DNA of 18,909 nucleotides from CAZLYX01 sp964563885 (lineage in GTDB: Bacteria; Pseudomonadota; Gammaproteobacteria; Burkholderiales; Neisseriaceae): the NCBI GenBank assembly GCA_964563885.1, contig CAZLYX010000037.1:1-18909 (forward strand), written 5' to 3'. The notes under the pieces were generated by a model. The model saw nothing but the letters and a program-made list of their open reading frames with translations. It was not told the DNA's origin and did no database searches. Both the position numbers and the translations under genes were made by a program. This document shows positions 6,930 to 14,365 of the stretch, piece after piece (within the stretch, counting starts at the first letter, position 1; every line of letters starts with the position of its first letter).

Positions 6930-8426
6930 GTGTACACAAGGCATAAGTATTTAGTGTTATTGTTGGCAGCGTCGTTTGCATTAAACGGCTGCGATAAAGT
7001 TAGTGGTTTGTTTGGCAGCAAAAAAGATGAGCTGGTACAAACAATTGAAACAAAAGATCAAGATGGCACGGTTAATATGTTGCTGCCTGATTTTAGCAAA
7101 TTAGTGGAGCAAGAAGGATCAACCGTTGTTAATATTCAAGCTAATCAGATAGATAATCAAGCTTCATCTCAAACACCAGACAACAATATGGACTTGAGCC
7201 AGTTTCCAGATAACGATCCGTTTTATGAGTTTTTTAAACGCTTAGTGCCCAATATGCCCGAAGCACCTTCTCAAGAAGAAAATAACGAGTTGAACTTTGG
7301 GTCGGGCTTTATCATCAGCCAAGATGGTTATATTCTCACCAACACACATGTGGTGAGTGGTGCTAATAATATTAAAGTTACCCTTAATGATAAACGTGAG
7401 TACATTGCTAAATTAGTGGGTTCAGACCAGCAGTCAGATGTGGCTTTATTGAAAATAGACGCGGCAGATTTGCCCATTATTAAAGTGGGTAGCCCTAAAA
7501 ATTTAAAACCTGGTGAATGGGTAGCGGCTATTGGCGCACCATTTGGTTTTGATAACAGTGTTACTGCTGGCATTGTATCTGCCAAAGGCCGCAGCCTACC
7601 TAATGAAAACTACACCCCTTTTATTCAGACTGATGTGGCGATTAATCCAGGCAACTCTGGTGGACCATTATTTAACTTACGTGGTCAAGTGATTGGCATT
7701 AACTCCCAAATTTATAGCCGTAGTGGCGGCTTTATGGGCATTTCATTTGCTATTCCAATTGATGTCGCCATGAATGTGGCTGATCAATTAAAAACCAATG
7801 GTAAAGTACAACGTGGTCAACTAGGTGTGATTATCCAAGAAGTGTCTTATGATTTAGCCAAATCATTTGGTTTGGATAAGCCAACTGGCGCGCTGATTGC
7901 CAAAGTGTTACCTGATAGCCCTGCCGCGCGTGCTGGCTTAAAAGTGGGCGATATTGTGCGCAGTGTAAATGACGAAACGATTCGCTCATCTAGCGATTTG
8001 CCAGTGTTGGTAGGTTCGATCGCACCAGGTAAAGAAGTGGTGTTGGGGGTTTGGCGTAATGGTAAAGAAAGCCAGCAAAAAGTATTACTAGGTTCTAGTA
8101 GTGATTCGGCTCAGGCAACCAACCCACAAGCTGCACCTGATGCGAGCGGTAGTAATGCGCAGCAGCAAGCGTTTACCATTCAAGAAATTGGTTTAACCCT
8201 ATCGGTTGAAGTGGCTGGCAGCAATCAAACCCTAGTGGCGCGTCGTGTTGAGGGCATCGCTGCTCGAGCAGGCTTGCATCGTGGTGATGTGATTTTAGCG
8301 GTTGGCCAAGCCAATGTGAATAATGAAGCCTCCTTCCGCGAGGCTTTAAAAACTTCGGGCAAAAATGTGCCATTATTGGTGCAGCGTGACGGCAGTACAT
8401 TATTTCTGGCTTTGAACTTGCCGTAA
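6930..8426 (+). CDS. Do-family (DegP/DegQ/MucD-type) envelope serine protease, predicted lipoprotein
   Basis: This protein degrades or refolds damaged envelope proteins in the periplasm. It has 498 residues with a catalytic domain at about 55-285 carrying the triad His140 (TNTHVVSG), Asp170 (SDVALLKI) and Ser243 (GNSGGPL), then PDZ1 (about 293-385) and PDZ2 (about 410-498). The N-terminus is a hydrophobic stretch ending LNGC, which fits a lipobox with Cys21 as the lipidated residue. Many family members instead have a cleaved signal peptide. Translation starts at GTG (6930), with AAGAGG eight bases upstream. A low-complexity linker rich in Ser, Gln and Ala (about 393-407) separates the PDZ domains. 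The DegQ versus MucD subclass cannot be fixed by eye, so I leave the symbol blank. A DUS and a hairpin follow. Confidence 0.93.
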   Translation: MYTRHKYLVLLLAASFALNGCDKVSGLFGSKKDELVQTIETKDQDGTVNMLLPDFSKLVEQEGSTVVNIQANQIDNQASSQTPDNNMDLSQFPDNDPFYEFFKRLVPNMPEAPSQEENNELNFGSGFIISQDGYILTNTHVVSGANNIKVTLNDKREYIAKLVGSDQQSDVALLKIDAADLPIIKVGSPKNLKPGEWVAAIGAPFGFDNSVTAGIVSAKGRSLPNENYTPFIQTDVAINPGNSGGPLFNLRGQVIGINSQIYSRSGGFMGISFAIPIDVAMNVADQLKTNGKVQRGQLGVIIQEVSYDLAKSFGLDKPTGALIAKVLPDSPAARAGLKVGDIVRSVNDETIRSSSDLPVLVGSIAPGKEVVLGVWRNGKESQQKVLLGSSSDSAQATNPQAAPDASGSNAQQQAFTIQEIGLTLSVEVAGSNQTLVARRVEGIAARAGLHRGDVILAVGQANVNNEASFREALKTSGKNVPLLVQRDGSTLFLALNLP

Positions 8427-8430
8427 TGCT

Positions 8431-8442
8431 TTCAGGTAGCCT
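8431..8442 (-). repeat. DNA uptake sequence (exact, reverse)
   Basis: Exact copy starting five bases after the protease stop codon and just ahead of a separate terminator hairpin. Confidence 0.9.
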
Positions 8443-8444
8443 CT

Positions 8445-8476
8445 AACCTTTGCCGCTGCGGTTGCAAAGGTTTTCG
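8445..8476 (+). terminator. Hairpin terminator after the Do-type protease
   Basis: A perfect 9-base stem (AACCTTTGC, 8445-8453; GCAAAGGTT, 8464-8472) with a ten-base loop, followed by a broken T-run (TTCGTTT). It is not DUS-derived. Confidence 0.7.
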
Positions 8477-8511
8477 TTTGCCATCTCTTATTTGATTGAG
8501 AATTTAACCAT

Positions 8512-9597
8512 ATGAGCAAAATTCATATTCCGCGTGGCCCGGTGATGGCCGATGTTAATGCTTTTTATCTAACTGATATCGAAAAACAGCGCCTAAGTGA
8601 TCCCGCCGTTGGTGGGGTGATTTTATTTCGCCGTAATTTTGAACATGTGTTGCAACTCAAGGCTTTGGTGACTGAAATAAAAGCCCTACGCGAGCCAGAA
8701 TTGGTGATTGCTGTTGACCACGAAGGCGGCCGCGTACAGCGTTTTATTGAGGGATTTACCCGTTTGCCCGCCATGAATGTATTAGGCGACATTTGGGATA
8801 AACAAGGCGCAGCAGAAGCAAAGCGCCAAGCTGAACAAGTAGGCTGGGTATTGGCAACTGAATTAAGTGCTTGCGGCATTGATTTATCATTTACACCCGT
8901 GTTGGATTTAAATTGGAATCAATGTGGCGTGATTGGCAATCGCAGTTTTCATCAAAGCTGTGACATCGTTACTGAGCTGGCGTTGGCGCTTCAAGCTGGA
9001 TTGAATAAAGGCGGCATGAAAACCTGCGGTAAGCATTTTCCTGGACATGGTTTTGTAGAGGGGGATAGCCATCATGTATTGCCCGAAGACAACCGTAGTT
9101 TGGCCGAATTAGAAGCTGCTGATATGGTGCCATTTCGCCGTTTGAGCGCAGCGGGCATGGCGGCTGTGATGCCTGCACATGTGGTTTACCCACAAATAGA
9201 TGCGTTGCCAGCTGGTTTTTCGCCCAAATGGTTGAAGGATATCTTGCGTGAAGACATTGGTTTTAAGGGTGTAATTTTCTCTGATGATCTCACCATGGAA
9301 GGTGCGTGTGGCGTTGGCGGCATCAAAGAGCGCGCACAGATTTCATTTGAAGCGGGCTGTGATATTGTGCTGGTGTGCAACCGTCCTGATTTGGTTGACG
9401 AATTGTGTGCAGGTTTTGTGATGCCGGAAAATGAACAATTAGCGACACGTTGGCAATATATGGTCAATACTTTGCCAGCTGATCAGGCGCAAGCTGTGCT
9501 GGAGACAGCAGATTTTAAAACTGCACAATTTACAACGGCGCAGCTCTCAACGCCTAAAGATATTGCTGGCGGCGTGAAAGTAGGCGAAGCTTTTTAA
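8512..9597 (+). CDS. nagZ: Beta-N-acetylhexosaminidase (peptidoglycan recycling)
   Basis: NagZ is a cytosolic family 3 glycoside hydrolase that removes GlcNAc from GlcNAc-anhydroMurNAc peptides during cell-wall recycling. It has 361 residues. Visible motifs are VDHEGGRVQRF (68-78), the GH3 signature KHFPGHG (174-180), the acid-base Asp-His loop GDSHH (Asp185 and His187), and the nucleophile Asp258 in FSDDLTM. The protein has no signal peptide, as expected for NagZ. The ATG at 8512 lacks a strong ribosome site. It follows the Do-type protease after a terminator, so it is probably a separate unit. Its 3' side faces the convergent DUF488 gene across a DUS and a long hairpin. Confidence 0.95.
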   Translation: MSKIHIPRGPVMADVNAFYLTDIEKQRLSDPAVGGVILFRRNFEHVLQLKALVTEIKALREPELVIAVDHEGGRVQRFIEGFTRLPAMNVLGDIWDKQGAAEAKRQAEQVGWVLATELSACGIDLSFTPVLDLNWNQCGVIGNRSFHQSCDIVTELALALQAGLNKGGMKTCGKHFPGHGFVEGDSHHVLPEDNRSLAELEAADMVPFRRLSAAGMAAVMPAHVVYPQIDALPAGFSPKWLKDILREDIGFKGVIFSDDLTMEGACGVGGIKERAQISFEAGCDIVLVCNRPDLVDELCAGFVMPENEQLATRWQYMVNTLPADQAQAVLETADFKTAQFTTAQLSTPKDIAGGVKVGEAF

Positions 9598-9635
9598 GCG
9601 AGTATCATCAATGAAATAAGTGTTAATTGGCCTAA

Positions 9636-9647
9636 AGGCTACCTGAA
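9636..9647 (+). repeat. DNA uptake sequence (exact)
   Basis: Exact forward copy 38 bases after the nagZ stop, unpaired. Confidence 0.9.
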
Positions 9648-9701
9648 AGCTTTTTAATGACAAGCAATACAAATATTTGATGTATTGAAATTTAAGCGCT
9701 G

Positions 9702-9744
9702 ATTAATCATGCCGCAATCACTACTGGATTGCGGCATGATTAAT
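9702..9744. terminator. Perfect 18-base-pair hairpin between convergent nagZ and DUF488 genes
   Basis: Arms 9702-9719 and 9727-9744 are perfectly complementary with a seven-base loop. The GC-rich part (ATGCCGCAATC) is flanked by AT-rich ends, so it can act as a terminator in either direction. It lies 10 bases beyond the DUF488 stop and about 100 bases beyond the nagZ stop. Confidence 0.8.
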
Positions 9745-9754
9745 TTTGATGAAG

Positions 9755-10348
9755 CTAATTTATTTTGGGCGGATATATGACTTGGCCATTGTGTTGCAAG
9801 ACAGGCTCGGCACCCCATTTTCTGAGCTCGTGATTGATGATCAGTATTTCGTCTTTTGGTCCATCTAAAATATGACGAACTTCCCAGTTGTGAGCAACAA
9901 GCCAATTGCTGATTAATAGGCGATGACATCTGGATGGGTGACGCTCTGCACAACAGATGGCAATGCGCTTGGATGGGTGACGCTCTGCACAACAGATGGC
10001 AATGCGCTGTTTGGATGCTGCTTGTTCTAGCTGTTCAATACCTGCTTCAAATTCAGGCGTTAATGTGTAATCTGCATAGTTGTGGAAAGATTGATTGATC
10101 CAACCAGCGTTGCGCTCAGGATTAATAATGTTCGACTTTGTTCTACGCCCGCCCAGTGCAGCAATGTGCGTATAGCCAATATCGTGTTCAGGTAGCCATC
10201 GCTTCATTTGATTTTGATGGAAATGGGGGAATTTGCAACTGCCTGGAAATGCACGAACATCGATTAATTGTGTGATTTCTGCATCGTTTAATAGCTTTAA
10301 AAATGCTTCTTGCGTGTGTGTGGAATGTCCGATTGTGTATACTTCCAT
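9755..10348 (-). CDS. DUF488 family protein with internal 13-residue duplication
   Basis: A 197-residue protein that fits DUF488: it starts with the typical VYTIGHSTH, then LIDVRAFPGS, and has the late motif CCAERHPSRCHR. The family role is not established; the conserved His, Arg and Cys suggest a catalytic or nucleic-acid-related domain. Here the segment before CHR is duplicated in frame: KRIAICCAERHPS follows QRIAICCAERHPS directly, encoded by an exact 39-base tandem repeat. Without the extra copy the protein would be 184 residues. The duplication sits at the best conserved part of the domain, so it may alter or abolish function. The ATG is preceded by AGAAGG, a good ribosome site. A near-exact DUS (10187-10198) lies within the gene. 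It is convergent with nagZ. Confidence 0.82.
   Translation of the reverse strand: MEVYTIGHSTHTQEAFLKLLNDAEITQLIDVRAFPGSCKFPHFHQNQMKRWLPEHDIGYTHIAALGGRRTKSNIINPERNAGWINQSFHNYADYTLTPEFEAGIEQLEQAASKQRIAICCAERHPSKRIAICCAERHPSRCHRLLISNWLVAHNWEVRHILDGPKDEILIINHELRKWGAEPVLQHNGQVIYPPKIN
9931..10008 (-). repeat. Exact 39-base tandem duplication inside the DUF488 gene
   Basis: Copies 9931-9969 and 9970-10008 are identical by eye. The unit is a multiple of three, so the frame is kept and 13 residues are added. No third copy or partial unit flanks it. The lack of divergence suggests a recent slippage or unequal-recombination event. Confidence 0.95.
10187..10198 (-). repeat. DNA uptake sequence variant (one mismatch) inside the DUF488 gene
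   Basis: Reverse copy differing only at the outermost base; the core is intact. On the coding strand it falls in the segment encoding WLPEHD. Confidence 0.7.
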
Positions 10349-10422
10349 TCGTTATCCCTTCTGTTGCTACTCTGTTCACCTTTTTAGATGCGTAACATCT
10401 TCATATATCTAAAAAAATATGC

Positions 10423-10434
10423 TTCAGGTAGCCT
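10423..10434 (-). repeat. DNA uptake sequence (exact, reverse)
   Basis: Exact copy between pepP and the DUF488 gene, 27 bases beyond the pepP stop. It is unpaired. Confidence 0.9.
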
Positions 10435-10460
10435 TCTATTTTTCAATCAACATTGCGGTG

Positions 10461-11780
10461 TTAGCCGCGCATCAATGCTTGAATATCGTTAACTGATTTA
10501 GGCGCGCTCGCCGTGTAGTTTTCACAGCCATTAGCAGTTACCGCCACATTGTCTTCGATGCGAATGCCGATATTGTGAAAAGCAGCAGGTATATCGTCAT
10601 CAGCATTGATATACAAACCTGGTTCTATGGTGGTACACATGCCTGCTTGCAGTAAAACTGGCTTACCCTCATGCCAGCGGCCACCCACATCATGCACATC
10701 TAAGCCCACCCAATGGCCAAGCCCATGCATATAAAAACGTGAATAAGCTCGTGATTCGATATTGCCATCAACTGAGCCTTTCAGCAGCTTAAAGTCAATT
10801 AAACCTTGTACCAAAATGCGCAGAGCAATATTGTGAATATCTGCCCAATTCATGCCCGGTTTAACTGCAGCAATACTGGCTTCGTTGGCCGCCAAGACTA
10901 CTTCGTATACATCTTTTTGAACAGGGCTAAAAGTGCCGTTTACAGGGAGAGTACGGGTGATGTCGCCTGCATAAAGTTGATATTCAGCGCCTGCATCAAT
11001 CAGCAATAAATCACCATTTTGCAAGGTATCTTTGTTATTGACATAATGTAAACAGCAAGCATTTTTGCCGCCAGCAACGATGCTGTTGTAAGCTGGATAG
11101 CGTGCACCATGCCGCATAAATTCATGCAAAATGTCGGCTTCAATCTGAAACTCTTTCATTCCTGGGCGAGTATGTTGCATGGCGCGTATGTGTGCCAACG
11201 CGCTGATGCGGCCTGCTTCTCTTAAAATAATCAGCTCATCAGCATCTTTAATTAAACGCATGGGGTTGAGCAGGGTGGATAAGTCGACCAGCGCATCTGG
11301 TGCGCGAGAATACTCAGCCAGCGCTCGTTGGCCTGCGCTTTGTTGAACGTGGTGCCAATGTTGCATCAGGATTGCATCTTGTTCGGGGTATAAACCCCAA
11401 AGTGCATACAATTGGCGTTTGTTTAAAATGGCGTCTTCGATATGTTCGCGCCATTGGTTAATGCTATAAGCAGCATCAAAGCCAAATTCTGTCTGCGCGG
11501 CTTCTGCGCCGTAGCGAAAGCCATGCCATGTTTCGTCTAAGGCATCTTTATCACGACAATAAAGCGTGCTGGTTTGAGCAGCGCCATCAAGTACGATGAC
11601 TGCTTCTGGCTCGGGAAAACCGCTCAAATAGTGAAAATAGCTGTCTTGGCGAAAAGGAAACTCGGTGTCGTTGCTGCGGCGTTGCTCAGGCGCTGCAAAT
11701 AAAATGGCAACACCATCTTTGCCAATGGTGTCTAAAATGTGTTGGCGTCGGCTCAAGTAAGATTTCATAGTGGTTCTCAT
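10461..11780 (-). CDS. pepP: Xaa-Pro aminopeptidase P
   Basis: PepP is a cytosolic dimanganese peptidase that removes an N-terminal residue preceding proline. It has 439 residues (E. coli PepP 441). The N-terminal creatinase-like domain starts with YLSRRQHIL and carries the FPFRQDSYFHYLSGF segment (41-55). The C-terminal pita-bread domain has all five metal ligands: Asp262 (LLLIDAGAEY), Asp273 (GDITRT), His356 (GLGHWVG), Glu386 (IEPGLY) and Glu409 (IRIEDN). The first ATG (11780) has no ribosome site. An alternative ATG four codons later (11768) fits the family start slightly better, so the true start is open between these two. Transcribed leftward; the upstream neighbour VanZ ends 67 bases away, separated by a DUS-based hairpin. 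Confidence 0.96.
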   Translation of the reverse strand: MRTTMKSYLSRRQHILDTIGKDGVAILFAAPEQRRSNDTEFPFRQDSYFHYLSGFPEPEAVIVLDGAAQTSTLYCRDKDALDETWHGFRYGAEAAQTEFGFDAAYSINQWREHIEDAILNKRQLYALWGLYPEQDAILMQHWHHVQQSAGQRALAEYSRAPDALVDLSTLLNPMRLIKDADELIILREAGRISALAHIRAMQHTRPGMKEFQIEADILHEFMRHGARYPAYNSIVAGGKNACCLHYVNNKDTLQNGDLLLIDAGAEYQLYAGDITRTLPVNGTFSPVQKDVYEVVLAANEASIAAVKPGMNWADIHNIALRILVQGLIDFKLLKGSVDGNIESRAYSRFYMHGLGHWVGLDVHDVGGRWHEGKPVLLQAGMCTTIEPGLYINADDDIPAAFHNIGIRIEDNVAVTANGCENYTASAPKSVNDIQALMRG

Positions 11781-11806
11781 AGTGAGTTTTGAAACTAAAG
11801 CGTTTG

Positions 11807-11835
11807 AGGCTGGCTGAAAGTGTTTCAGGTAGCCT
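11807..11835. repeat. Exact DUS with a decayed inverted partner
   Basis: An exact reverse DUS (11824-11835) pairs with AGGCTGGCTGAA (11807-11818), which differs from the DUS at two adjacent positions. Together they form a 13-base-pair stem with one G-U pair, one G-G mismatch and a three-base loop. It sits between the VanZ-like gene stop and the pepP start. It could act as a weak terminator, although the T-run is poor on the minus strand. Confidence 0.75.
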
Positions 11836-11847
11836 TTTATAACTGGT

Positions 11848-12231
11848 TTAGTTTGATGATGTTGTATGCTGGCGGCTAAGGGTTAGGCGGTGCGCTAATG
11901 TTAAAGCAAGCCCCGCGCCCACTAAATCAGCAACGCCATCAGTAACACTGCCTTGGCGTGTTAACGTAAATGTGGCTTGCGCCCATTCACTGCCAATCGC
12001 ATAAATAAGCGCTAAAATCATTAGTGCAAAATACGGTATAGGGCGCTGCTCATGTATATAAGCTTTGGCCAATAACCAAAATTGGGCAAAAAATAGGCCA
12101 CAATGAGCCAGCTTGTCAAAATGTGGGAACGGCGGTGGCGTTGTGCCGCTGCTTTCCATGAATACCAGTGAATACACACCAGAGACAAACCACGCTAAGG
12201 CAAACAGCGTAAACTTGTTTAACGGCAACAT
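11848..12231 (-). CDS. VanZ-like family membrane protein
   Basis: A 127-residue integral membrane protein with about four hydrophobic segments (roughly 5-25, 42-58, 66-84 and 98-115). It carries the VanZ-like hallmarks: DKLAHCGLFFAQ (39-50) and SEWAQ followed by the GSVTDGVADLVGAGLAL stretch. VanZ in enterococci gives low-level teicoplanin resistance, but chromosomal relatives have no defined role, so no resistance should be inferred. Its ATG overlaps the stop of the 68-residue gene upstream by one base (TAATG), which indicates translational coupling. Confidence 0.82.
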   Translation of the reverse strand: MLPLNKFTLFALAWFVSGVYSLVFMESSGTTPPPFPHFDKLAHCGLFFAQFWLLAKAYIHEQRPIPYFALMILALIYAIGSEWAQATFTLTRQGSVTDGVADLVGAGLALTLAHRLTLSRQHTTSSN

Positions 12232-12437
12232 TATGCTTGCTCTTCAATTAACCATGTTTGGCACAAAGTCGCTAAGCGACTAAATTTGCCGCCGCGTTGA
12301 GTGAGAATATCACGCCAGCGCGTTACTTCTTCGGCGGTTGGTGCTTCATCTAGACTGCATTCGTTTAACCAGAAATCTAAGGTTTCCGCAACAATGCCAG
12401 CGCTTTCTGTTTGGATCAGATCGAGTAATTCAGACAT
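12231..12437 (-). CDS. Small protein of unknown function, coupled to the VanZ-like gene
   Basis: A 68-residue acidic, mainly helical protein without a signal peptide or membrane segment. It is rich in Glu, Leu and Trp (WLNECSLDEAPTAEEVTRWRD), and I do not recognise a family. It is judged real because its stop codon overlaps the VanZ start in a TAATG arrangement, its codon use resembles its neighbours, and a terminator lies just upstream. No strong ribosome site precedes the ATG at 12437. The pair probably forms a two-gene unit. Confidence 0.65.
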   Translation of the reverse strand: MSELLDLIQTESAGIVAETLDFWLNECSLDEAPTAEEVTRWRDILTQRGGKFSRLATLCQTWLIEEQA

Positions 12438-12532
12438 AGTGTGCCATTTTAAAATTTAACAAGCTGATTGTACCGTTTTTGCATACACGCTGCTTGCTTG
12501 CTGGTTTATGAGTGGATAGATATTTTATTTTA

Positions 12533-12566
12533 AAAAGGCTACCTGAAATGTTTCAGGTAGCCTTTT
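12533..12566 (-). terminator. Inverted DUS pair forming terminator after pncB
   Basis: A forward DUS (12536-12547) and a reverse DUS (12552-12563) lie in perfect 16-base arms separated by two bases. Read leftward from pncB, the hairpin ends in a run of five T. It lies 41 bases beyond the pncB stop and separates it from the 68-residue gene. Confidence 0.85.
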
Positions 12567-12606
12567 CTTTAAGTCTTTGACAGTTGGCTTAATGGGTCTT
12601 AGGTGC

Positions 12607-13815
12607 TTATGTTTCCATTTCGAACACTTGGCGCAGGTAGGCAAGAAAAGTGTTGTTGTCTGTCATGGTTTTACCTGGGCTGTCAGAAATTTTAGCCACT
12701 GATTGGCCGTTGCATTCCACCAGCTTCAAGACAATATTAAGCGTTGTATGGCCTAAATCATTGGTGAGATTGGTGCCGATACCAAAGCTGGTTTTAAAAC
12801 GGCTTTTAAAATATTCGTGTAAATCCCAAGCAGTTTCTAAATTAAGTCCATCGCTAAACGTGAGCATTTTGGTGTGGCTGTCAATTTTAAGGCTTTTATA
12901 ATGTTCGTGAATTTTGTCACCCCAAATATAAGGATCGCCGCTGTCGTGGCGCAGGCCATCAAATAGCTTGGCAAAATAAAGATCAAAATCACGTAAAAAC
13001 GCATCGGTGCCAACCACATCTGTGAGCGCAATTCCAAGATCGCCACGGTATTCATGCACCCAAGCTTCAAGTGCTGCTTTTTGAAAGTTACGCAGGCGAA
13101 CGTCTAAGGCTTGGAAAGCTTGTAAGAATTCATGTGCCATGGTGCCGATGGGGGTAATTCCCAATTTTTTGGCAAGGTAAACATTGCTGGTACCTCGGAA
13201 TATTTCTGGTGCAGCTTGATTAAGTGTTCGCACGACGTGTTCTTGCCAGCGCAAATTATAGCGGCGGCGCGTGCCAAAATCTGATACTAAAAACGGTGGG
13301 TCAAATGGGTTTTGCTCAGCGTCATATTGCTTGAGTAGTGCTACTTTAGTTTGTAAACGGCGTTCGCCCTCTTCAAGTACCGCAGGGGTTTCTAAACGGC
13401 GGAAATAGAGCTCGTTCACAATGGCTAAGGTGAAAATTTCAAAGAACATCGATTGGATAATTGGGCCTTCTACGCGAATATTAAGGCGATTTTTGGTGTC
13501 GATTGAAACTTTAATGAAGCGGCGTTTCAATTGGAATAGTTCTAAGTAATCGACGAAATCACTTTTAATAAAGCGGAAGCTGCGCAAATAGTCTAATTCG
13601 TCGGGGGTGAATTTAACTTCGCACAAAGCATCAAGTTCGCGCTCTAAATCTTCTTTAATGTCGGCCAACGGATAGACAGTTTCATCGTTATTGCGGCAAC
13701 GAAACTCATAAGCCCCGTGTGCTTGCGGAAACTGGTGTAACACCACTTGTAGCATGGTGAATTTGTAGAGGTCGGTATCAAGCAAAGAGTAGATGATGGG
13801 TGATGGTGGCGTCAT
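12607..13815 (-). CDS. pncB: Nicotinate phosphoribosyltransferase
   Basis: PncB joins nicotinate and PRPP, with ATP, to form nicotinate mononucleotide in NAD salvage (cytosol). The protein has 402 residues, close to the E. coli enzyme at 400. Visible motifs are LLDTDLYKFTM near the N-terminus, SDFGTRRRY (178-186), FRGTSNVYLA (206-215), and GTMAHE (224-229), whose His228 matches the phosphorylated histidine of the family, with LRHDSGDP further on. No ribosome site is clear before the ATG at 13815, and no other start is available because the conserved part begins within ten residues. It is preceded on the minus strand by a DUS hairpin and followed by one, so it is a single-gene unit. Confidence 0.96.
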   Translation of the reverse strand: MTPPSPIIYSLLDTDLYKFTMLQVVLHQFPQAHGAYEFRCRNNDETVYPLADIKEDLERELDALCEVKFTPDELDYLRSFRFIKSDFVDYLELFQLKRRFIKVSIDTKNRLNIRVEGPIIQSMFFEIFTLAIVNELYFRRLETPAVLEEGERRLQTKVALLKQYDAEQNPFDPPFLVSDFGTRRRYNLRWQEHVVRTLNQAAPEIFRGTSNVYLAKKLGITPIGTMAHEFLQAFQALDVRLRNFQKAALEAWVHEYRGDLGIALTDVVGTDAFLRDFDLYFAKLFDGLRHDSGDPYIWGDKIHEHYKSLKIDSHTKMLTFSDGLNLETAWDLHEYFKSRFKTSFGIGTNLTNDLGHTTLNIVLKLVECNGQSVAKISDSPGKTMTDNNTFLAYLRQVFEMET

Positions 13816-13889
13816 GAGCGGTGGCTTGTGAAAGTGATAAAAGTTGATTGAATCACGTTTTGTGGCTTTTGGATAGAGAGTAAAAACCT

Positions 13890-13925
13890 TTCAGGTAGCC
13901 TTTGCTTAAAAATAGGCTACCTGAA
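13890..13925 (-). terminator. Inverted DUS pair between thioesterase pair and pncB
   Basis: A reverse DUS (13890-13901) precedes a forward DUS (13914-13925). They give a perfect 12-base stem with a 12-base loop. The order of the two copies is opposite to the other inverted pairs. Read leftward, the hairpin is followed within a few bases by GGTTTTTAC. It lies 18 bases beyond the stop of the downstream thioesterase gene. Confidence 0.75.
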
Positions 13926-13942
13926 CGTTTTGAGGGGTTGAT

Positions 13943-14365
13943 TTAACGTGGCATTTGAAAATGGGCACGAGCAGCGGCAAACGGTTTATTTTCGTCTTGT
14001 TGCCATGTTTTGATGGCAATGTTGGCGATGCGGCTGCCATGGCGAGTGAGCGTGCAGCGAGCATAGGCCGTTTCAGGTTTGCCTGACCGCAGATAATCGA
14101 GTGAAAAATTAATCATTTTAGGCAACTCTGTCATCTCAAAGCTGTGCTGTAAAAATAGAGCGGCTGCACTTTCGATGAAGCCACCAGTAAGACCGCCGTG
14201 CAAGGCTGGAAAGAGCACATTGCCAATATTAGATTCTTGAAAAGGCAAGATGAAAATAAGATTGCCTTCTGTATCATTACAGATTTCTAAATTAATAAAC
14301 GCCGCGTAGGGCATGGTTTTGTGGGCGGCCGTGGTTAATTTGGTATTGAGAGTAAATGTATTCAT
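13943..14365 (-). CDS. PaaI-type hotdog-fold thioesterase (second of pair)
   Basis: A 140-residue hotdog-fold protein of the PaaI/YbgC-like acyl-CoA thioesterase group. The hallmark ALHGGLTGGFIESAAA (54-69) has the HGG turn (56-58) and Glu65 in the place of the usual catalytic Asp or Glu. The C-terminal half has the expected LDYLRSGK strand. These enzymes hydrolyse acyl-CoA thioesters; the substrate cannot be told from sequence. Its ATG overlaps the TGA stop of the upstream thioesterase gene by four bases (ATGA), so the two are translationally coupled. The two proteins share the fold but are clearly divergent. Confidence 0.85.
   Translation of the reverse strand: MNTFTLNTKLTTAAHKTMPYAAFINLEICNDTEGNLIFILPFQESNIGNVLFPALHGGLTGGFIESAAALFLQHSFEMTELPKMINFSLDYLRSGKPETAYARCTLTRHGSRIANIAIKTWQQDENKPFAAARAHFQMPR

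Noticed and set aside
11848..12231. Glycopeptide resistance gene call for the VanZ-like protein
   Set aside because: Only the broad VanZ-like family is seen. No van cluster is present, and chromosomal relatives have no shown resistance role.
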